Shown piece after piece: positions 51,254 through 58,035 of a stretch of DNA of 64,000 bases. The DNA comes from Taklimakanibacter deserti (GTDB lineage Bacteria > Pseudomonadota > Alphaproteobacteria > Rhizobiales > Aestuariivirgaceae), in NCBI GenBank assembly GCA_003574785.1, contig QORU01000006.1:310001-374000 (forward strand). The letters are read 5' to 3'. The number at the start of each line of letters is the position of its first letter. The stretch's first letter is position 1. Under the pieces are notes generated by a model. It ran no database searches, was not told where the DNA came from, and saw only the letters and a list, made by a program, of their open reading frames with translations. Position numbers and translations under genes: made by a program.

Positions 51254-52887
51254 CCGAGCACCGTCACTTCGCCGGCATCGCCGTCGACACGGACGAGCAT
51301 GCCGTCCGCGATCTTCTCCGTCGCCTCGCGCGTGCCGACGACGCCCGGAATACCGTATTCGCGCGACACGATCGCCGCATGCGACAGGAGCCCGCCATTG
51401 TCGGTGACGATGCCGCCCAAGAGCGGCAGGAGGATGTTGAAGGCCTCGGTCGTCGATTCGGTGATGAGCACGTCGCCCTTGGCGATGCGGCCGAATTCCG
51501 GCGGCCCCGAGACGCGGCGCGCCGGTCCCTCATAAAGACCCTTGCTCGCGGCGAGACCGTAGAGGACGGTCTCCTTGTTCTCGGCCTTTGAGCTTCCGAA
51601 GATATGGCCAAGGCTGACGAGGGTCGCGCGCATGAGGCGGGCGACGGCGGGCGGCAGCTTGGAAAGGTCGGGCGGGAGCGGTGGCGGCGGACCAAGCACC
51701 GGCGGCGCGTCCTTGGCCGTATAGGCTGCGCGATATTGTGCACGCTTCGCCAGCTCATCCGCGGACGGACCGTCCCTGCCCATGACCAGCGCACACATTT
51801 CACCAAGGCCGGCCTCCAGCATCTGCTGCCGCGCATCGATCCGGCCACGATCCAATGCCCGCCGACCCGCCGCCAGCGCGGCGCGGCGCATGAGGCCCGC
51901 GGCCCAGATATCGCTATAGACGCCGCGTTCGTCCCTGAGCCGATAGGTGAGGCGCGCCTCGGCGAGAAGCGCGTCGAATTCCTGCGCGTGCTTCGCCGGC
52001 ACCTGGGCACGGATCTCAGCCGTGCTTTCCTCGACATCCGAAGCGGGAGCGTCATCGACAACGGCGCCGCGTATGGCGCGCAGAAGCGCATCCGGCAGTT
52101 CCAGCGCCGTCGGCTCGGCGATGTCGAAGCCGTCGATGAGGCGATTGCCGACGAGATCGAGATAGGCCTCGATCGCGGCACCGGCCTCGCCGCCATGTGC
52201 CCGCAGGCGTTCAAGCACCTTGGCGGGATCGCGGTCGGTTTCGAGGATCTTGCGCGCCGAAGCGTCGTTGGCAAAAGCCCGTTTGAGGCGCGCCATCTCT
52301 TCGGAACCGCCCGAGGAAACTTCGGCCGAACCGCGCATCAGCCCCAAGAGCTCGGAATGCGGCAGGCCCGTCCACTCCGCGGCATGGACGAGGAAATCTC
52401 CGGTCGGCAGCACGGCGGCGGCGGTGAACCGCATATGCTGGGCGATCATCGCCGCATGATGGTCGCGGCAGCGCGTCAGATAGGTGGCGAGCTCTTCGTC
52501 GGAAAGCGAGCCCGGATCGACGGCCTGCAATTTGCGATGCGTGGCGATCGTCGAGGGCTTGTGCTTCTCATCCCAGTCTTTGAGCTGCTCGCGCCAGAGT
52601 TTCTGCGCATAGACCTGTTCGGCGCGCTTGAAGCGTTCAGGGATGTCGGCTTCGGGCGCCGGCAGCTTTTGATTGTAGCCGAAGCCGTTGACATAGGCGA
52701 CCTGGATGCCGTCGATGAGCATCCCATAGAAGCGGGCGAATTCACCGGTGCCTTTCTTGAAGGCGGGCGGGTGCATCTCCTGCCAGTAATGCGTCATCGG
52801 ACGCGGGAAATGCACGGGATCCTGTTCCCAGGTTCCCGGCCCCGGCGGCTCGAAATGAAGTGGCGTGGCGGAATCTGACGCAGTCAT
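51250..52887 (-). CDS. PEP-utilising enzyme: substrate domain plus phospho-histidine swivel domain
   Basis: The 545-residue protein ends in a mobile swivel domain with the catalytic His in GGLLSHAAIVSREYGIPGVVGT. The first about 430 residues are helical and resemble the central substrate domain of rifampin phosphotransferases (THYWQEMHPPAFKKGTGEFARFYGMLIDG near the N-terminus). It lacks an ATP-grasp domain, supplied by the next gene. ATG 52887 has GGGAGAA upstream. The substrate is unknown: an antibiotic-like molecule and pyruvate are both possible. Confidence 0.8.
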   Translation of the reverse strand: MTASDSATPLHFEPPGPGTWEQDPVHFPRPMTHYWQEMHPPAFKKGTGEFARFYGMLIDGIQVAYVNGFGYNQKLPAPEADIPERFKRAEQVYAQKLWREQLKDWDEKHKPSTIATHRKLQAVDPGSLSDEELATYLTRCRDHHAAMIAQHMRFTAAAVLPTGDFLVHAAEWTGLPHSELLGLMRGSAEVSSGGSEEMARLKRAFANDASARKILETDRDPAKVLERLRAHGGEAGAAIEAYLDLVGNRLIDGFDIAEPTALELPDALLRAIRGAVVDDAPASDVEESTAEIRAQVPAKHAQEFDALLAEARLTYRLRDERGVYSDIWAAGLMRRAALAAGRRALDRGRIDARQQMLEAGLGEMCALVMGRDGPSADELAKRAQYRAAYTAKDAPPVLGPPPPLPPDLSKLPPAVARLMRATLVSLGHIFGSSKAENKETVLYGLAASKGLYEGPARRVSGPPEFGRIAKGDVLITESTTEAFNILLPLLGGIVTDNGGLLSHAAIVSREYGIPGVVGTREATEKIADGMLVRVDGDAGEVTVLG

Positions 52888-52998
52888 TGGCGGTTCTCCC
52901 TGGGACGGCCGGCTGAGCAGCGGGAGTCGTACCAGTCTTCGGGGCCCATGACCTAGCGGAAAAATGGCCGACGGCTGCTGCCGAAACTGTCAGCAGAC

Positions 52999-53014
52999 TT
53001 CGGCCGCGGCCGAA
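52999..53014. promoter_or_regulatory. perfect 16-bp palindrome TTCGGCCGCGGCCGAA
   Basis: The palindrome lies in the 185-bp divergent spacer between the dikinase operon and an MFS gene, 59 bp upstream of the MFS start. It could be an operator or an RNA hairpin. No T-run follows on either strand, so a terminator is unlikely. Confidence 0.4.
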
Positions 53015-53072
53015 ACACCCCGTGTCAGCAAGCGTTAAGCTTACTGATCTCGGAACAGTACATGGATTCCAC

Positions 53073-54269
53073 ATGACCCTTCACCATGCACGACTGGCCG
53101 GCAGAAGCGAATTCGATCACGCCGCGGCGCTGAGGACGGTAGCGGCGATGATCGCCGTCCTCTTCGCCGGCAGCACGGTGCTGACGCCGCTTTACGTCAT
53201 CTACAAGCAGGCGTTCGGCTTTTCCCAGATCACGCTCACCTTGATCTATGCGGTCTATGTCGTGGGCAACCTCACGGCGCTGCTTGTTTTCGGGCGCATC
53301 TCCGACAGCGTCGGGCGCCGCCCGGTGGCGCTCGCCGCGATGGCGGTCGCGGTTATGAGCGCCTTCATCTTCCTGCTTGCCGGCAATGTCGTCTCCCTCG
53401 ACATCGCCCGCATCCTGAGCGGTTTCGCCATTGGCGTCGGCGCGGGAACGGGAACCGCCTGGCTCGCCGAGCTCGTCGCCCATGAAGACAAATCCCGGGC
53501 GAGCCTGATCGCGACCAGCACCAATTTTCTGGGGCTCGGCGTCGGTGCCTTGGCCTCGGGCCTCCTCGCCGACTTTGCGCCTTTGCCCTTGCGCCTGACC
53601 TTCATGGTCTATCTCGTCGCCCTTGCCCTCGTCGCGGTCCTGATCTGGCGCACGCGCGAGACGGCCCGGCCGGCGCCGCTCTCTTTCCGGCCGCGGCTTT
53701 CGGTTCCGGAGAAGATCCGCGCGCCCTTTGTCGCCCCGGCCGTGAGCGGCTTCGGCGCCATGGCGCTTGTCGGCTTCTATGCGGCATTGGCGCCCAGCAT
53801 CCTGGCGCAGCAGCTCCACGAGACGAGCCATGCGGTGGCGGGCGCGGTCTTCTTCGAGCTCGCCATCGTGGCATCGGCCACCATCCTCCTGACGGCGCGC
53901 CTCTCGACCCGCACCGCCATGCTGGCAGGGCTCGGCCTGATGATCCCGACCACCGCCTTGATCGTCGCGGCGCAGATCCTCGCTTCCTTGCCGGTCATGA
54001 TCATCGTGACCGCGAGCTGCGGCATCGCCGCGGCCTTGGGCTATCGCGGCGGCCTGCAAGTGGTGAACCAGTTAGCGCCCCAGGACCGCCGCGCCGAGGT
54101 GGTGTCAGCCTTCTTCATCTGCTGCTTCTGCGGCAATGCGCTGCCGGTGATCGGCATCGGCATCATCTCGACCCTGGCGGGCGCCATCACCGCGAGCCTC
54201 GCCTTTGCGGCGATGATCGCGCTGTTTTCTCTGGCGGCACTGGGCTTCGGATTGAAATACGCGCGCTGA
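53073..54269 (+). CDS. MFS transporter (12 TM)
   Basis: The 398-residue membrane protein has the MFS motif A-like GRISDSVGRRPVALAAMAVAV after TM2. The N-terminal half is VLFAGSTVLTPLYVIYKQAFGFSQITLTLIYAVYVVGN. Later segments show a reduced charge pattern. ATG 53073 is preferred, but the ribosome-binding site is weak; a GTG at 53022 in frame is possible. It is divergent from the split dikinase, so it may export the same or a related compound. Confidence 0.82.
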   Translation: MTLHHARLAGRSEFDHAAALRTVAAMIAVLFAGSTVLTPLYVIYKQAFGFSQITLTLIYAVYVVGNLTALLVFGRISDSVGRRPVALAAMAVAVMSAFIFLLAGNVVSLDIARILSGFAIGVGAGTGTAWLAELVAHEDKSRASLIATSTNFLGLGVGALASGLLADFAPLPLRLTFMVYLVALALVAVLIWRTRETARPAPLSFRPRLSVPEKIRAPFVAPAVSGFGAMALVGFYAALAPSILAQQLHETSHAVAGAVFFELAIVASATILLTARLSTRTAMLAGLGLMIPTTALIVAAQILASLPVMIIVTASCGIAAALGYRGGLQVVNQLAPQDRRAEVVSAFFICCFCGNALPVIGIGIISTLAGAITASLAFAAMIALFSLAALGFGLKYAR

Positions 54270-54285
54270 CGGCTCTCAAATCCCG

Positions 54286-55011
54286 TCATTTGAACGCATC
54301 GATCTTGCCAAGGACGCAAGATACCCGTTGCGGGCCATGCATCTGCGAGCAGTGATCGATCAGCTGCATGCCGATGAGATCGACCAGGAACCGCTCGGAA
54401 TAAGGCGATCTGTCTCCCGGCTTCCGCTGAACCCCGAACGACTTCAATATGCCGGAGTGCAGGCAAGTCGAGGGACGAGGGTGATTGCGACCGACAAATA
54501 CGTAGGCGACCAGGAGGTCATCGGAACTGGTCGAGTCCTGTTCATAGAAGAATCGACAGGCATCGTCGCTCAACTGGTCTTTGACATTTTCGACCGCCCG
54601 CATGAAACCAGGAAGCTCACTTTCATATTCGGCGATTTTCATATCGCCGGGGTCCCTGAATATGACCAATTGAGAGAATTTCTCGGCAAGTGGATCCTTG
54701 GGCCTTGGACCCTTCGCGAAGGTCAGCGGCAACATACGGCCGAGAAGCTGCATTTCTGAAAAGACAAGCTTGCTGAACAGCTCCCGCTCGGAGGCGTCGC
54801 TCGCGTCGTCCTCGAGAATGTACAATCCGATATTCTTGCGCAGCGAAACAATGTCGCCATTGTCATAGCGAGAGGACTCGATGAGCGCGCGGATCGTCGT
54901 GCTATTGACGGGGAATTGTTCCTGCGATGCAAATGCCGGCTGGCTCGCCAGCAATGTCAGGCCGATCAGCAGCAACGCCTGTCGCAACAGAAACCCATGA
55001 GCCGTGCGCAT
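54286..55011 (-). CDS. secreted protein of unknown function
   Basis: The 241-residue protein has a signal peptide (MRTAHGFLLRQALLLIGLTLLASQPAFA). The mature domain has no family I recognise. It contains TTIRALIESSRYDNGDIVSLRKN, ACRFFYEQDSTSSDDLLVAYVFVG and four cysteines in the mature part (in DDACRFFYE, STCLHSG, DHCSQMH and RVSCVLG), which may form two disulfides. ATG 55011 is chosen because GGAGGGG lies 5 nt upstream. It is convergent with the MFS gene. Confidence 0.6.
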   Translation of the reverse strand: MRTAHGFLLRQALLLIGLTLLASQPAFASQEQFPVNSTTIRALIESSRYDNGDIVSLRKNIGLYILEDDASDASERELFSKLVFSEMQLLGRMLPLTFAKGPRPKDPLAEKFSQLVIFRDPGDMKIAEYESELPGFMRAVENVKDQLSDDACRFFYEQDSTSSDDLLVAYVFVGRNHPRPSTCLHSGILKSFGVQRKPGDRSPYSERFLVDLIGMQLIDHCSQMHGPQRVSCVLGKIDAFK

Positions 55012-55098
55012 CGACCCCTCCTCGGTAGCGCCCATAGGGAGCCATGCTTGCAGCCGAGTCGGCAAGTATACTTCCACAGAAAATGGGACGGTCGCGAC

Positions 55099-55485
55099 CT
55101 AAAGCTGGGCCTCGATAGAGGCCTTATCTATCACCGACCACACTTGCCAGATCTTCTCTCGCCGAAATTCGTAGAATACATTTTCTGTGAAGGAGACTCT
55201 CTTCCCGTTTACGGGGAGCCCAAGGAATTTTCCCTTTGGCGTGCAGTTGAAACCTAGCCGGCTCGCAATATAGGGCGGATCGGACATCAGCAGCTGGATA
55301 TCGAAATGAAGGTCCGGAATTTCGGCGAAATCCCGCTCCAGCATCTGGCGATAGCCTGACAGCCCGATCTGCCGGTCGTTATGGCGCGCCTCATCGTGAA
55401 CGAACTGTCCGAGCTTCGGCCAATCCTGCTCATTCAGACAGGCAATATAGTCTCGATAGATGTCGCGCAGATCGGCCTCTGTCAT
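55099..55485 (-). CDS. SnoaL-like/ester cyclase-type protein (NTF2 fold)
   Basis: The 128-residue protein has the NTF2-like pattern DLRDIYRDYIACLNEQDWPKLGQFVHDEARHNDRQIGLSGYRQMLERDFAEIPDLHFDIQLL and ends FYEFRREKIWQVWSVIDKASIEAQL. It matches polyketide-cyclase SnoaL or ester cyclase domains, which vary widely in substrate. It lies 15 bp after zwf on the same strand, so it may share its transcript. Confidence 0.78.
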   Translation of the reverse strand: MTEADLRDIYRDYIACLNEQDWPKLGQFVHDEARHNDRQIGLSGYRQMLERDFAEIPDLHFDIQLLMSDPPYIASRLGFNCTPKGKFLGLPVNGKRVSFTENVFYEFRREKIWQVWSVIDKASIEAQL

Positions 55486-55500
55486 CGCGATCGAGCCTCT

Positions 55501-56964
55501 TCACCCGCTTGTCTTGTTCGGATCGCGCCAGGCCCGTTCGAAAGGCAAGCGCCAGGCATGCGGTGCTATGAGCTGGTGGATCGCTTTCGGTCCCCAGGAG
55601 CCCGGCTGATAGAGGCTGACCGGCGGCGGGTTTTCCAGAAGCGGGGTCGAGACTTCCCACAGGCGCTCGATGCCTTCGGCGGTGGTGAACAGCGTGTGGT
55701 CACCGCGCATGGCATCGAGGATGAGCCGTTCATAGGCTTCCAGCACGTCACCGATCCAGCCCGTCTCGTGCATGGCGAACTGCATGCTGAGCTTGTCAAG
55801 CCGCATGCCGGGACCCGGCCGCTTGCCATAGAAGGAGAGCGACACCTTGGACGCATCGGCGAGGTCGAAGGTCAGATGGTCCGGTCCCTGCGCGCCGACG
55901 CCGGAGCCCGCCGGGAACATGCTCTTGGGCGGCTCGCGGAAGGCGATGGAGATGATCCTTTGCCCTTCCGCCATGCGCTTGCCGGTGCGCAGGAAGAAGG
56001 GCACGCCGGCCCAGCGCCAATTGTCGATGGCGCATTTGAGGGCGATGAAGGTCTCGGTGTCGGATTCGGGATCGATCCCCTCCTCCGACCGGTAGCCGGC
56101 GAACTGGCCGCGCACCACATCGCGAGGATCGAGCGGCAGCATCGAGCGGAAGACCTTGTTCTTCTCCTCGCTGATCGGCTTGGGCTCGAGCGCGGTCGGC
56201 GCCTCCATCGCCATGAAGCCGAGGATCTGAAAGAGATGCGTCACCACCATGTCGCGATAGGCGCCGACGCTTTCATAAAAGCCGGCGCGCTTGCCGAGAT
56301 CGAGCGTCTCGGGCACGTCGATCTGCACATGGTCGATGAAGTTGCGGTTCCAGATCGGCTCGAACAGCCCGTTGCCGAAGCGGAAGGCGAGGATGTTCTG
56401 CGCCGCTTCCTTGCCGAGGAAATGATCGATGCGGAATATCTGCTCTTCCGCGAACACCTGGTGCAACTGCGCGTTCAGCGAGACGGCGCTGGCGAGATCG
56501 GTGCCGAAGGGCTTTTCCATAATGATGCGGCTGTTGGCGACGAGCCCGGCTTCGCCGAGAAGGCGCACCGCGGCCAGAGCCGCGGCGGGCGGCACGCTCA
56601 GATAATGTATGCGCCGGCTGTCGCCGCCGAGCGACTTCTCGGCCACCTCGACTGCCGCCTTGAGCGCCGGGGCGCCGGCCGAGAGGGGCACGTAGCTTAA
56701 AGTGTCGGCGAAGGCCTTCCAATCGGCCTCCTTCACTGCCCGGCTCGAGAATTTCTCGAGCGCCTCGCGCGCCAGCTTGCGGAAACCGTCGGTGTCGAGA
56801 TCCTCGAGCGCCATGCCGATGATCCGGCAGCCGGTGATGAAGCCTGAGCTGCACAGGTGGAACAGCCCGGGCAGCAGCTTCCGCCGCGAGAGATCGCCCG
56901 TCGCCCCCACCAGGATGAGCACTTGCGGATGCTTTGGACCCATCCGGGATGCGTTCTTCACCAT
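55501..56964 (-). CDS. zwf: glucose-6-phosphate 1-dehydrogenase
   Basis: The 487-residue protein has the NADP-binding start VLILVGATGDLSRRKLLPGLFHL. The active-site signature RIDHFLGKE is at residues 178-186, with the catalytic His a little later in NRNFIDHVQI. The C-terminal domain is conserved (FLRTGKRMAEG). It oxidises glucose 6-phosphate in the pentose phosphate/Entner-Doudoroff route. The usual pgl and edd partners are absent here, so this may be an isolated or second copy. Confidence 0.95.
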   Translation of the reverse strand: MVKNASRMGPKHPQVLILVGATGDLSRRKLLPGLFHLCSSGFITGCRIIGMALEDLDTDGFRKLAREALEKFSSRAVKEADWKAFADTLSYVPLSAGAPALKAAVEVAEKSLGGDSRRIHYLSVPPAAALAAVRLLGEAGLVANSRIIMEKPFGTDLASAVSLNAQLHQVFAEEQIFRIDHFLGKEAAQNILAFRFGNGLFEPIWNRNFIDHVQIDVPETLDLGKRAGFYESVGAYRDMVVTHLFQILGFMAMEAPTALEPKPISEEKNKVFRSMLPLDPRDVVRGQFAGYRSEEGIDPESDTETFIALKCAIDNWRWAGVPFFLRTGKRMAEGQRIISIAFREPPKSMFPAGSGVGAQGPDHLTFDLADASKVSLSFYGKRPGPGMRLDKLSMQFAMHETGWIGDVLEAYERLILDAMRGDHTLFTTAEGIERLWEVSTPLLENPPPVSLYQPGSWGPKAIHQLIAPHAWRLPFERAWRDPNKTSG

Positions 56965-57108
56965 TGCTGCTGGTCCCCTCGGTTCACCTGCGGCGATGAT
57001 GGAACGAAATTCGTGCCAACTTCAAGACGGTACGTCCAGGCTGACCGGATTGACATCTCCTCTCCGCCGCGTGATGAGTCCGCCATTGTACTGGGGGCCA
57101 AACGAATA

Positions 57109-57939
57109 ATGCCTGACAAGCGAGCCAAAGACATTCTGTTCAATGCATACTGGAAAACGGGCTGGAAGTCGGATGCAGATCGACAACTCGACCCGACTGA
57201 ATTCGCTTACGCGAAGAGCAAGCGCTATATGTTCGATGCGATCTCGCTCACGCATGATCAGGCTGTCAATCAGCTTCTGTCGGAGAAGAGGCTCGCCGAC
57301 AAGACCAACATATCAAACGCCTTCTTGGCGAGTCTGGGCACGCGTCGCCTGGATGCGAGATCGGCGCTCGGCAGCTATGGCTTCGCCGCGAATTTTCCTT
57401 CCCATACAATTGCTTCTGTTCCAAATAGGCTGGTGCCGTCCGGAGCAAGATGTTGCCAATATTGCGGGTTCTACGAATTCCCCTCGCCTGAGGAAATCGA
57501 TCTCAACGTTTTGAATTTTGAGCGGCACAAATGGGGCGGTGTACGGCGTGATGACCTCGCATATGCGTGGTTGGATTTGTCTCTTTTCCGTGAGATCGAG
57601 CCACAGCATCCGACAGATGCCGACAAACGCGTGATGCGCCAGATACTGAAGGTCGCCGCGTCTCTTCCACCTACAGCTACTGCAAGTCTCCTGGAAAAAG
57701 CACTGGCTGGACTTTTCGCTTCGTCCAAATATGAACGAAGGGTACTGATCGAAATCCTTTGTATCTGCGGCATACTTCAGCCGAAGAACCGCAGCGGATA
57801 CTTTGGTGAATTTACATTAGCCTTCGAGCGTGAGCATACGAGCCAGCATTATAACGACTGGCGCTATCCCGCGATGTGGTGGCGCGGTTCCGATGGCATA
57901 AATCCAACAGCAGTTGAAGCGTATTTTTCCGATCTCTGA
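57109..57939 (+). CDS. unrecognised protein with a CxxC pair, in AT-richer DNA
   Basis: I do not recognise this 276-residue protein. It is soluble, with a segment FLASLGTRRLDARSALGSYGFAANFPSHT. A Cys-rich turn (GARCCQYCGFYEFP) could bind metal, and an aromatic C-terminus (QHYNDWRYPAMWWRGSDGINP) ends the chain. ATG 57109 is the first start compatible with a soluble protein; the frame is open to 56857, but that overlaps zwf on the other strand. Codon use is less GC-biased than in zwf. It sits next to a tRNA scar, suggesting acquired DNA. Confidence 0.65.
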   Translation: MPDKRAKDILFNAYWKTGWKSDADRQLDPTEFAYAKSKRYMFDAISLTHDQAVNQLLSEKRLADKTNISNAFLASLGTRRLDARSALGSYGFAANFPSHTIASVPNRLVPSGARCCQYCGFYEFPSPEEIDLNVLNFERHKWGGVRRDDLAYAWLDLSLFREIEPQHPTDADKRVMRQILKVAASLPPTATASLLEKALAGLFASSKYERRVLIEILCICGILQPKNRSGYFGEFTLAFEREHTSQHYNDWRYPAMWWRGSDGINPTAVEAYFSDL

Positions 57940-57966
57940 GTGTCGGCCGACGAAATGCTCTCTCAT

Positions 57967-58011
57967 TTCACATCGCAGGGGCCATTGGTTCGAGTCCAGT
58001 ATCGCCCATCA
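57967..58011 (+). other. 3' half of a tRNA-Val(CAC) gene; attachment-site remnant
   Basis: From the anticodon loop TTCACAT (anticodon CAC) to the end, the spacing is exactly canonical. There is a 5-nt stem strand CGCAG and a 5-nt variable loop GGGCC. The T arm is ATTGG-TTCGAGT-CCAGT, then acceptor strand ATCGCCC, discriminator A and TCA. The 5' half is missing: the bases upstream cannot pair as anticodon, D or acceptor stems. Such 3' halves are left where integrases recombine in a tRNA gene. Confidence 0.75.
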
Positions 58012-58035
58012 TCCGCCCGTTCTGATGTGCCATAG

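Noticed and set aside
56857..57108. 84-codon upstream extension of the unknown gene at 57109
   Set aside because: It overlaps the start of zwf on the opposite strand and has a composition typical of antisense frames. ATG 57109 is the more reasonable start.
57936..58011. A complete tRNA gene ending at 58011
   Set aside because: The 38 bases that would form the acceptor, D and 5' anticodon stems do not pair with the 3' half, and they overlap the end of the preceding gene.
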